The position numbers were made by a program, and so were the translations under genes. 64,000 nt of DNA from Kofleriaceae bacterium (GTDB lineage Bacteria > Myxococcota_A > Polyangia > Haliangiales > Haliangiaceae), in contig JAGPCY010000002.1 in assembly GCA_018057825.1 (NCBI GenBank), forward strand, positions 186,001 through 250,000. Reading direction: 5' to 3'. The notes under the pieces are model-generated. The model ran no database searches. It was not told the DNA's origin and saw nothing but the letters and a program-made list of their open reading frames with translations. This document shows, piece after piece, positions 28,781-36,900 of the stretch (positions within the stretch are counted from its first letter, which is position 1; each line of letters opens with the position of its first letter).

Positions 28781-28860
28781 GAACCGCTGGTTCACGTACG
28801 GGGTTCCGGAAACCCGCCCGGTAGGAACCACCACCCCGGCGCTCTACGCACCGGGTTCAG
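28781..28860. repeat. 80-bp structured direct repeat, copy 2
   Basis: This copy is identical to copy 1 across all 80 bases, separated from it by an 11-base spacer. It ends 12 bases before the stop of the convergent SCP2 gene. Confidence 0.95.
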
Positions 28861-28871
28861 AGATCAACGCA

Positions 28872-29219
28872 TCACTTCGCGAGCTCGAAGAGCTGCTGCA
28901 GCTTCATCGCGAGCATCGGGTCGCCCGAGACGCGCAGCTTGCCCTGGAAGTAGAGCTGCATGCCCTGGTTCGGGTCCTTCAGCATCGCCTTGAAGTCCTC
29001 GTGGTCGATCTCGATCGTGCACTGGGCCTTGCCGCTGTCGCCGCGGGTGCAGCTCGGGGGATCGCCCGCGAGATCCACGGTCCAGTCGCCGCCGCCTTCG
29101 CCGCTGATCTTGAAGCCGTAGATGGCGTTGAGCTCGCGGGCCTTGTCACCGTGCTCCTTGAGGCCGGCGGGGATCGCGACGTCGAAGGTCTCGGTCGCGT
29201 TGGTGGGAAGTTCAGCCAT
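28872..29219 (-). CDS. SCP2 sterol-carrier-like protein
   Basis: This 115-residue single-domain protein has the SCP2 pattern: GGGDWTVDLAGDPPSCTRGDSG, then CTIEIDHEDFKAML and the C-terminal LYFQGKLRVSGDPMLAMKLQQLF helix region. SCP2 domains bind acyl-CoA, sterols or other hydrophobic ligands. Start ATG 29219 has a strong GGAGG seven bases upstream, so this gene is of the Shine-Dalgarno class. It is divergent from the AMACR-like gene at 29375; both families act on branched acyl-CoAs or sterol intermediates in eukaryotic peroxisomes. Confidence 0.9.
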   Translation of the reverse strand: MAELPTNATETFDVAIPAGLKEHGDKARELNAIYGFKISGEGGGDWTVDLAGDPPSCTRGDSGKAQCTIEIDHEDFKAMLKDPNQGMQLYFQGKLRVSGDPMLAMKLQQLFELAK

Positions 29220-29362
29220 GACGAATCCTCCGTAGATCCAGGTCCGTGGGGTCGCGAACTGCGTGCCCCCGATGGCTCGCGGTGTACCGCGGGGTGCCCG
29301 GAGGGTCAAGACGACCCCGCGGGCCGTAAGGCCGAGACAGGGCGCGCTCCTCGGTTTTCGGG

Positions 29363-29368
29363 CACGAT
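29363..29368 (+). promoter_or_regulatory. -10-like CACGAT, 6 nt before start
   Basis: CACGAT ends 6 nt before GTG 29375. The position matches the window-wide pattern; the first base deviates. Confidence 0.4.
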
Positions 29369-29374
29369 CGCGCC

Positions 29375-30529
29375 GTGCAGCGCTCCCTCGAAGGCGTCCG
29401 CGTGCTCGACCTGTCACGGCTCCTGCCCGGGCCGTTTCTGACGATGGTGCTGGCCGATCTCGGCGCCGACGTCGTGAAGATCGAGGACCCCAAGGTCGGC
29501 GACTACCTGCGGGTGTTCCCGCCGACCAAGGGCGGGGTGGCCGGGCGTTACCTGGCGGTCAATCGCGGCAAGCGCTCCCTGGCCCTCGACCTCAAGCAGC
29601 CGGCGCACCACGCCGCGTTCCTGCGGATGGTCGCGCGCGCCGACGTGGTGGTCGAGAGCTTCCGCCCCGGGGTGATGGCCAAGCTCGGCCTCGGTTACGA
29701 CGTGCTGGCGGCGGTGAACCCGCGGCTGGTCATGTGCTCGATCAGCGGCTACGGCGCGACCGGGCCCTACGCGCATCGCGCGGGCCACGATCTCAACTAC
29801 GTCGGCCTAGCCGGGGTGCTGGCGATGGGCGCCGAGGCACCGGGGCGACCGCCGGCGATGCCGGGCGTACAGATCGCCGACCTCGCGGGCGGCGCGCTGT
29901 GGAGCGCGACCGGCATCCTCGCCGCGCTGGTCGGCCGCGAGCGCACCGGCCGCGGCGCTCACCTCGACATCAGCATGACCGAGGGCGCACTGGCGCTCCT
30001 GGCCGCCGAGCTCGGCAACCTCGACTGCGGCGCCCGGCCGACCCGCGGCGCCGAGACCTTGAACGGCGGCGTCGCGTGTTACGGCGTCTACCGCACGGCC
30101 GATGACCGCTACCTCGCGGTCGGCGCCCTCGAGCCGAAGTTCTGGGTCGCGTTCTCGACGGCGATCGGGCGCAAGCCCGACGTCAGCGAGCTGGTGGCGC
30201 CGCCGGTCCGCCAGGAGGCGATCCGCGCCGAGATCGCGGCGATCCTCGCGACCAAGACCCGCGACGAGTGGGTGACGATCCTCGCCGCTCACGACTGCTG
30301 CGCCGAGCCGGTCCTCGAGCTCGACGAGCTCGCCGCCCATCCCCTCCACGTCGCGCGCGAGGTGTTCTTCACGATCGACGGCGGCGCGGCCGGGCCGATC
30401 GCCCAGGTCCGCACGCCGCTGGGCGCGCCGGCGGCGCCGACCCTGCCGCCCACGCTCGGTCAACACGGCCGCGCGGTCCTGGCCGAGTACGGTCTTGGCG
30501 AGGACGAGATCGCCGCGGTGTGCGGATGA
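29375..30529 (+). CDS. Alpha-methylacyl-CoA racemase-like enzyme (CoA-transferase family III)
   Basis: The 384-residue protein opens with [17 protein letters not shown], the CaiB/BaiF family signature. The AMACR-type catalytic residues seem present: His and Asp in GHDLNY, Asp in QIADLAGG, and Glu in GALEPKFW. The [12 protein letters not shown] and [14 protein letters not shown] segments bind CoA. AMACR epimerises 2-methyl-branched acyl-CoAs before beta-oxidation, and this assignment fits better than a formyl-CoA or carnitine CoA transferase. It is divergent from the SCP2 gene and followed 31 bases later by a VOC gene on the same strand. Confidence 0.88.
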   Translation: MQRSLEGVRVLDLSRLLPGPFLTMVLADLGADVVKIEDPKVGDYLRVFPPTKGGVAGRYLAVNRGKRSLALDLKQPAHHAAFLRMVARADVVVESFRPGVMAKLGLGYDVLAAVNPRLVMCSISGYGATGPYAHRAGHDLNYVGLAGVLAMGAEAPGRPPAMPGVQIADLAGGALWSATGILAALVGRERTGRGAHLDISMTEGALALLAAELGNLDCGARPTRGAETLNGGVACYGVYRTADDRYLAVGALEPKFWVAFSTAIGRKPDVSELVAPPVRQEAIRAEIAAILATKTRDEWVTILAAHDCCAEPVLELDELAAHPLHVAREVFFTIDGGAAGPIAQVRTPLGAPAAPTLPPTLGQHGRAVLAEYGLGEDEIAAVCG

Positions 30530-30548
30530 CGACCTGCCGCGCGTGACG

Positions 30549-30554
30549 TACTGT
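30549..30554 (+). promoter_or_regulatory. -10 element TACTGT, 6 nt before start
   Basis: TACTGT ends 6 nt before ATG 30561, within the 31-base gap after the AMACR-like gene, so the VOC gene may have its own promoter. Confidence 0.5.
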
Positions 30555-30560
30555 CCGCGC

Positions 30561-30947
30561 ATGATCGACCACGTCAGCGTCTACGTGACGGACCCCGCGG
30601 CCTCGGCCGCGCTCTACGCCAAGGCCCTCGCGCCCCTGGGCTACGCCGTGATCATGCAGTTCCCGAGCGCCGAGGCGCCGCACGCGGTCGGCCTGGGTGA
30701 GAAGGGCAAGCCCGACCTGTGGCTGATCAAGGGCGACCCGTCGGCGCAGAAGCAACACGTCGCGCTGCGCGCCGCCACCCGCAGCGTCGTGCGCGCGTTC
30801 TACGAGGCGGCGCTGGCCGCCGGCGCCAAGGACAACGGGCCGCCCGGGCCGCGGGCGATGTACCACCCGGACTACTACGGCGCCTTCGTCCACGACCTCG
30901 ACGGCCACAACCTGGAGGCGGTCTGTCACGATCCGTATCTCGAGTAG
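30561..30947 (+). CDS. VOC-family (glyoxalase/bleomycin-resistance fold) protein
   Basis: The 128-residue protein has the VOC pattern: IDHVSVYVTDPAASAALYAKAL at the start, KPDLWLIKG in the middle, then YHPDYYGAFVHDLDGHNLEAVCH at the end. The conserved His near the N terminus and the terminal Glu (EAVCH) are the usual metal ligands. Family members include dioxygenases, glyoxalases and resistance proteins; the substrate is unknown. Its stop is followed at once by hexamer array 4. Confidence 0.88.
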   Translation: MIDHVSVYVTDPAASAALYAKALAPLGYAVIMQFPSAEAPHAVGLGEKGKPDLWLIKGDPSAQKQHVALRAATRSVVRAFYEAALAAGAKDNGPPGPRAMYHPDYYGAFVHDLDGHNLEAVCHDPYLE

Positions 30948-30954
30948 GCGGCGG

Positions 30955-31142
30955 GGGCGAGGACGAGGCGGAGGGGGAGGAGGAGGAGGAGGAGGAGGAG
31001 GAGGAGGAGGAGACCGAGACCGAGACGGAGGCGGAGGCGGAGATCGAGGCGGAGTCGGAGGGCGAGACCGAGACCGAGGCCGAGACCGAGACCGAGGCGG
31101 AGACCGAGGACCGAGGCCGAGGCGGAGACCGAGGTCGAGAGC
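30955..31142. repeat. Hexanucleotide/trinucleotide array 4 (GAG, GAGACC, GAGGCG)
   Basis: The array starts within 10 bases of the VOC stop. It begins with pure GAG trinucleotides (about 30975-31013) and changes to GAGACC, GAGGCG and GAGGCC hexamers. It fills the gap to the stop of the convergent rtcB gene. Confidence 0.95.
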
Positions 31143-31145
31143 GAG

Positions 31146-32360
31146 CTAGCCCTTCACGCACACCACCTGGCGCAAGGTGTGGACCACGTCGATCAGCTCG
31201 GCCTGGGCCGCCATGACCGCGTCGATCGGCTTGTAGGCGGCGGGAGTCTCGTCGATCACGTCGGCGTCCTTGCGGCACTCGACGCCGGCGGTCGCCGCCG
31301 CGTGATCGGCGACGGTGAAGCGGCGCTTGGCGTCGCCCCGGCTCATCGCTCGCCCGGCGCCGTGGCTGCACGAGCAATACGACAGCGGGTTGCCCTTGCC
31401 GCGCACGATGAAGCTCTTGGCGCCCATCGATCCGGGGATGATGCCGAGGTCGCCGAGCCGCGCCCGCACCGCGCCCTTGCGGGTGACGAACACGTCGTGG
31501 CCGAAGTGGCGCTCGCGCGCGACGTAGTTGTGGTGGCAGTTGACCGCGACCTCGCCGCGCGTGAGCGGCCGGACCTGTTCCGCCAGGACCGCCAGCACCG
31601 CGTCCATCATCAGCGCGCGGTTGGTCGCGGCGTAGCCCTGAGCCCACTCGACCGCGGCGACGTAGTCGTCGAAGTGCCGGCTGCCCTCCTTCAGGTAGGC
31701 CAGGTTGTGGTCGGGCAGATCCTTCACCTGTCGCTTCATGTCGCGCTTGGCCAGCTCGATGAAGTACGTGCCGATGCGGTTGCCGACCCCGCGCGAGCCC
31801 GAGTGCAGCATCGCCCACACCCGGTCGCGCTCGTCGAGGCAGATCTCGACGAAGTGGTTGCCGGTGCCCAGCGTTGCGAGGTGATTGGCGTCGTTGCCGC
31901 GCCCGAGCTTGGGGTGGCGCTCGACCAGCTCGGCGTAGCCGGGCGCCAGGGCGGTCCAGGCCTCGGCGACCCGCGCCGGCAGGCCGCGCCGCCACGCGCC
32001 GCGATCGTTGCGGCCGCCGTCGTCGGTGCGGCCGTGGGGGATGGCGGCCTCGAGCGCGGTCCGGACCCCGCCGAGGTGATCGGGCAGGTCCGCGGCCCAA
32101 AGCGAGGTCTCGACCGCCATCATCCCGCAGCCGAGGTCGACGCCGACGGCGGCCGGGATGATCGCGCGCTCGGTGGCGATCACGCTGCCGACCGTCGCGC
32201 CGATGCCCCAGTGGACGTCGGGCATCGCCGCCACGTGGTGAAACACGATCGGCAGCCGGGCGACGTTCTCGAGCTGGCGCCGGGCGGCGTCCTCGAGCTG
32301 AACCCCGCGTACCCAGGCCCGGATCGGCACACCGGCGGTCTCGATCAGCTCGTGATCCAC
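31146..32360 (-). CDS. rtcB: RtcB-family RNA ligase
   Basis: The 404-residue protein joins 2',3'-cyclic phosphate and 5'-OH RNA ends in a GTP- and manganese-dependent reaction. The metal and GMP motifs are present: PDVHWGIGATVG, GVDLGCGM with the metal Cys, GTGNHFVEI, HSGSRGVG, and SCSHGAGRAMSR with the guanylylated His. Length is of the short RtcB type, like E. coli RtcB. Start GTG 32360 gives the typical N terminus. In many bacteria rtcB is regulated by RtcR, a sigma-54 activator; none is adjacent. No archease gene is seen. Confidence 0.95.
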   Translation of the reverse strand: MDHELIETAGVPIRAWVRGVQLEDAARRQLENVARLPIVFHHVAAMPDVHWGIGATVGSVIATERAIIPAAVGVDLGCGMMAVETSLWAADLPDHLGGVRTALEAAIPHGRTDDGGRNDRGAWRRGLPARVAEAWTALAPGYAELVERHPKLGRGNDANHLATLGTGNHFVEICLDERDRVWAMLHSGSRGVGNRIGTYFIELAKRDMKRQVKDLPDHNLAYLKEGSRHFDDYVAAVEWAQGYAATNRALMMDAVLAVLAEQVRPLTRGEVAVNCHHNYVARERHFGHDVFVTRKGAVRARLGDLGIIPGSMGAKSFIVRGKGNPLSYCSCSHGAGRAMSRGDAKRRFTVADHAAATAGVECRKDADVIDETPAAYKPIDAVMAAQAELIDVVHTLRQVVCVKG

Positions 32361-32440
32361 GTCGCCAGCTTGCCACGAGCCCGCCGCAGGGTCAGGCCGC
32401 GCCGCGACGTCCGAAAGGCGCGCCGCCGCCGCGACCTGTG

Positions 32441-32446
32441 TATGAT
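32441..32446 (+). promoter_or_regulatory. -10 element TATGAT, 9 nt before start
   Basis: TATGAT within the longer TGTGTATGATCG context (an extended -10) ends 9 nt before ATG 32456. The same context appears upstream of the gene at 52150. Confidence 0.6.
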
Positions 32447-32455
32447 CGTTCGCAG

Positions 32456-33436
32456 ATGCGCGCTCGCCTCGCCTCGCTCGTGTTGTCGTTCCTGGTGCTG
32501 TCCGTCGGCCTGGTCCGCGCCGAGTCCATCGTCGTCATCGTCAACGGCGAACCGGCCAAACACCCGGCGGTCGAGATCGCCCTCGAACCCTTGCTCAAGG
32601 CCCGCGGCCTCGAGGTCAAGCTCGGCACCGACGACAAGGTGGTGAAGCAGAAGATCACCGACTGCGTCGTGATCGCGACGCCGACCTGCCTCGAGGTGGC
32701 GCTGGCGCGCCTGAACGTCGACTTCACGCTGTTCGTCAACCTCGACGTCGACCGCGAGGGCGGCCGCGAGGAGATCACCGTGAATGGCTGGCTCTATGGC
32801 GCCGGCGGCAAGCTCATCGCCGCCCAGGTCCAGGTGTGCCGCGACTGTCGCAACGACACGCTCGGGCCAACCGCGGAGGACATGGCCAAGGCCTTGTTCG
32901 TCGTGCAGAGCCAGGGCCTGGGCAAGCTCACGTTCAGCAGCCGCCCGGCCGGCGCCAAGGTCTTCCTCGACGGGGAGCTGGTCGGTCAGACCCCGTGGGA
33001 GCAGGGCGTCCGCGAGGGCGAGCACGAGGCGGCCTTCGAGCTGCCCGGTCATCGTCGCGAGACCCGCAAGGTCGTGGTGCGTCGCGACGAGGTCACCGCG
33101 GTCGACGTCGTGCTGACGCCGATGACCGGCCCGGGCGGCGGCAAGGTCCGGCGCAACCCGCTGTGGCTGGGCGTCGCGATCGGCGGCGCCGCGGTCGCGA
33201 TCGGCGGCGGCGTGGTCCTGGCCATGGACGAAGATGACACCTTGACCCCGACCACCGACCAGTACTTCACCGACACCGCGCCGATCGGCCTCGCCATGAT
33301 CGGCGTCGGCGCCGCCGCCGCGGTCGCCGGCACCTATCTGTACCTGACCACCGGCCGCCCGACCGCGGCGCGCTCGACGCCCACCGCCTGGGTCGCGCCT
33401 GGCGGCGGTGGCGTCGGCTGGGCCGGCGCGTTCTAG
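32456..33436 (+). CDS. PEGA-domain membrane protein
   Basis: The 326-residue protein has a signal peptide (RLASLVLSFLVLSVGLVRAES). Residues about 25-150 include DDKVVKQKITDC and two CxxC-like pairs (VCRDC). A PEGA domain follows (about 160-230, with SSRPAGAKVFLDGELVGQTP). Two hydrophobic segments follow (LGVAIGGAAVAIGGGVVLAM and GLAMIGVGAAAAVAGTYLYL) before a Gly/Pro tail. PEGA domains are wall- or surface-binding modules. ATG 32456 is chosen over the upstream GTG 32438 because TATGAT overlaps the codons after the latter. A hairpin lies about 27 bases after the stop. Confidence 0.8.
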   Translation: MRARLASLVLSFLVLSVGLVRAESIVVIVNGEPAKHPAVEIALEPLLKARGLEVKLGTDDKVVKQKITDCVVIATPTCLEVALARLNVDFTLFVNLDVDREGGREEITVNGWLYGAGGKLIAAQVQVCRDCRNDTLGPTAEDMAKALFVVQSQGLGKLTFSSRPAGAKVFLDGELVGQTPWEQGVREGEHEAAFELPGHRRETRKVVVRRDEVTAVDVVLTPMTGPGGGKVRRNPLWLGVAIGGAAVAIGGGVVLAMDEDDTLTPTTDQYFTDTAPIGLAMIGVGAAAAVAGTYLYLTTGRPTAARSTPTAWVAPGGGGVGWAGAF

Positions 33437-33462
33437 GAAGCCTGCCCTGGCCTGCGGGCGTT

Positions 33463-33493
33463 GACCTGCGGTGCGGGCGCGCGCCCGCAGGTC
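33463..33493. terminator. Large GC-rich hairpin after the PEGA gene
   Basis: GACCTGC (33463-33469) pairs with GCAGGTC (33487-33493), and inside it GGGCGC pairs with GCGCCC. The structure starts 27 bases after the stop at 33436. It lacks a U-tract but is a plausible terminator in such GC-rich DNA. Confidence 0.4.
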
Positions 33494-33580
33494 GCCCCGC
33501 CGCGCGGGGCTCCTGACGGGTGCGACTCGAGGCATGGCGGGTGCAGTGGAGGTCGCGGCGGCGCGCGTGCGTCGCGAGAG

Positions 33581-33943
33581 GTGCCGGCCGCCAGCTACCT
33601 GAGCGCGTGGACGTTCCCCGGCGGCATCGATTGGGACGAGCGGCTGTTCGGCCTGACCATCCCGGGCCGCGAGTTCCGCACCGGCCAGCGCACGATCACC
33701 GGGTACTGGTACGACCCCGACCTCATGTACTACTGGCTGCGCGCGGTCTACAACCGAGCGCGGATCGCGCCGGGGGCCACCACCGTCGATCTGGGCGTGA
33801 CCTGGACCGCGAAGTCGACCACCAGTCCCGACGTCCTCGGCGGCTACCCGTACATCGAGGTCGACGCTCGCGGCGCGAAGCCCAAGGCGCTGTGGGACAC
33901 CAAGACCAACCCCTACGACACCAACTGGAACGACGCGCCGTGA
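33581..33943 (+). CDS. Hypothetical protein, possibly a truncated C-terminal remnant
   Basis: From GTG 33581 the frame encodes 120 residues with convincing protein composition: YLSAWTFPGGIDWDERLFG, ITGYWYDPDLMYYWLRAVYN, then VTWTAKSTTSPDV. The frame stays open upstream to 33461, but that part has shadow-like composition. The product has no signal peptide and no recognised family. Starting abruptly with a domain-like sequence, it may be the C-terminal end of a lost larger gene. It converges on the RHS gene with a 43-base gap. Confidence 0.45.
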   Translation: MPAASYLSAWTFPGGIDWDERLFGLTIPGREFRTGQRTITGYWYDPDLMYYWLRAVYNRARIAPGATTVDLGVTWTAKSTTSPDVLGGYPYIEVDARGAKPKALWDTKTNPYDTNWNDAP

Positions 33944-33986
33944 GGCCGGCGCGCCGGGCGGCGGTCGGCGTCCGCGCCGGCAGGTA

Positions 33987-36900
33987 TTACGGGCCCGCTG
34001 CCTCCCGGGTCCGGGAGAACCAGTCCTGGACATGCCGGACCCGCCAGCGGTCCTTGTCGAGCAAGGTGCTCTTCTCGAACTCGATGGCGAACTCGCCCCA
34101 CTTGGCCTTGAGCACCGCCTTGAGCGAGGTCTCGGTGTCACCGAAGTAGCCGTCGGCGCCGGGGTTGACGGTGGCCTTGGCCGCGGCCTTCAACGAGGCC
34201 TCGACCTGGATCGGACCGATCTCACCTTCCTTTCCGACCGCGAGCTCGACCGCGACCGCGGGGACGCCGTCCTTCTCGGCGACCTCGACGGTTACCGGCC
34301 CGACGTCGACGGCCACCGTGTTCTCGCCCTCGGAGTTGCGGCCGACGTTGAGCAAGCTCTCCCAGATGCCCTTAAGCGTGATGCCGCTGCTCGGGCTATC
34401 GACCGTGCCCTTGTCCTCGCTGGTCTGCACCATGTCGGCGATGAACTGACGGTTCGTCGCACGGACATCGGGGTTGTAGATCTCGCGGCCCGCGCTGTCG
34501 GTGAGCTTCATCTCCTGGGTGCCGCGGCGCCAGGTCTCGTCCGGTCGGCCGCTCGGCGTGGCCGAGAACGGCTCGGGCTCGTGGCCGGTCGGATCGGTGA
34601 AGTTGATCGGGTCGCCGAACGCGTAGGCGTAGCGGTTCAGCCCGCGCAGGCTGGCGCCGCCGTCGGGCAGCACGCTGTCGGCGGTGGTGAACCGACCGAC
34701 CAGCGGGTCGTAGTAGCGGGCGCCGTAGTAGACCAGGCCCAGCGAGGCGTCGCGGCGCTGGCCGGTGAAGCCGAGGTCCGTCAGGTCGGTGCCGGTCGAC
34801 GTCGCGTAGTCGTGGCTGCCCCAAGGGTCGTGACGGTACCTCGTCAGCTCGTTGGTCAGGCCGTTCATCACCACCACCGGCGTGCCCAGGTGGTCGGTCA
34901 GGTAGTAGATGGTGCCCTTGCGGTACCCGGCCACCGGCGAGTCGTGCAGCGGGGACGTGGCGTTGACCGCCGCGTCGAGCAGCGACGCGGTGCCGGCCAG
35001 GGTCGACGTGGTGATCGAGGCCAGCGCGCCGACCCCGGGGGCGTGGACGTGGACCGTGGCCACGGCGTTGGCCAGGTCGCCATCGCGCACCCGCACCTCG
35101 TAGAACGGGTCGACGAAGTAGGTGATGGTCTCGCCGCTGCGATCTTGCTCCACGCGGCTGACCCGGAGGCCGTCGACGTCGTAGGTCATGGTCGCCGACA
35201 GGCCGTCGGGATCGACGCTCTCGGTGAGTCGATCGAAGCTGTCGTAGCGGTAGCCCCAGGTCGCGCCGGTCGTCGAGCGGCGCTCGATCAGGTTGCCGGC
35301 GACATCGTAGTCGAGGTGATACAGGGCGATCGCTGGCTGTGCGGTGCATCCAGGGGGGATCGGCTGGCCGGCGGGCACGGCGCAGGGGTTCACGACCGCG
35401 GCGCGCGCCACTGACAGGCGTCGGTCGCTGGGCACAAACTCGAGTTCGCCGCGGCGGGTCAGGTTGCCCGCGGGGTCGAAGGCGTACCGCGTGAATGCGC
35501 CTGTGGCATCGCTGGCCCCGGTCAGGCGGCCGAGCCGATCGAACTCGTAGACGGCGGTCGCGCTGGTGTCGATCGCGCCGGTCAGGGTCGTCGACCGGAG
35601 GTCCGACACGCTCGTCACCTGACCCAGCGACGAGTAGGTGTAGCCCAGGGCGAGCTGCTCGGCGCCCGTGACCACGCTGGTCGCGGTGAGTTCGCGCAGC
35701 GATCCGAGCGCGTCGTGATCGAGGGTGACGTCGCTCGACCGAGTGACGCGCGTGCGTGGCCGACCGTTGGCGTCAAAGCTGCTCTGGGTCAAGTAGCGCG
35801 TGGAGCCCAGGTCGAGGGTCGTGAGGTTTCCGGCCAGGTCGTAGGTCCAGCTCAGGCGCGAGCCGTCGGGGAGGGTGTGCGAGACCGGGCGGTCCTGGTG
35901 ATCGTAGCTGGTGGTCAGGACCTGGCGGGTCAACGCACCGATCGTGCGCTCACGCTGCGTCGGCCGACCGGCAGCGTCGAAAGCGAGCACGTCGTCACGC
36001 CCCCACCGCCCAGCCACGCCGGTCTGGCGTCCCAGGGATCGCACCACCGTTGGCGCGTCGTAGGTCCACTCGTCCGTGCCCTCGTCCGAGGTCTGGGTCG
36101 TGGGCCGGCCCAGCGCGTCGTAGGTCCAGGTCACGCTCCGTCCGAGCTCGTCGACGCGAGCCACCGGTCGTCCCCGATCGTCGTAGCTGTAGTAGCGATC
36201 GCCGCGGGCGCTGTCGTATTCTGCGATCACCCGTCCCCGCGAGTCGTAGGACCAGCCGCTCCACTGATCGCCTGGCCCAGCGCCCTGGAACGGGCCGACG
36301 ATGCGCTCGAGGCGCAGCGCCGCGTCGTACCAGTACTCGGCGCGCGTCGCGTGCTCGCCGTCGATGGCCCGCAGTCGACCGCGGCTGTCCTGTTCGCGCG
36401 TCTCGGATAGCCATTCGATCGCGCCGACCAGCGACCCGTCGGCGGCCAGCTCGGCGCGCGCGCGCTGGTGGCTGGTGTTCCGGCCGATGCGGATGATGCG
36501 CTCGAGGTCGGTGCTGGTCGTGGTCGTGGTGGCGGTCCCGCGCACCCGCGCGACGCGGATCGGCAGCTCGAGCGCGTCGTAGGTGGTCTCGGTCCACAGC
36601 CCCACCGGATCCCCGGACGATGGCGTGAACCGCGGCGACGACACCCGGCGACGGAGCAGGTTGACACCGCTGGCGTCGGCGCGGATGGCGCGCTCAGTCC
36701 GGACCTCGAGGGTCTGGCCGAGCGTCGGACCGCTGGCGATCTCGCGATAGACCTGGCCGAGGCCGTCGTAGTAGGTGGTCACGACCGCGCTGCGAGTCGC
36801 GTCGAGGCTGCGCTCATGGCGCACCGCCTGCGCGGTCACGGTGCCGGTGCTCGGATACTGCCAGGTCTCCCATGCGCCGTCAGGGTGGTCGACTCGGCTG

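Noticed and set aside
30950..31145. An acidic Glu/Thr-rich protein tail fused to the VOC protein
   Set aside because: The VOC stop at 30945-30947 is intact and the Glu-rich frame is a different one.
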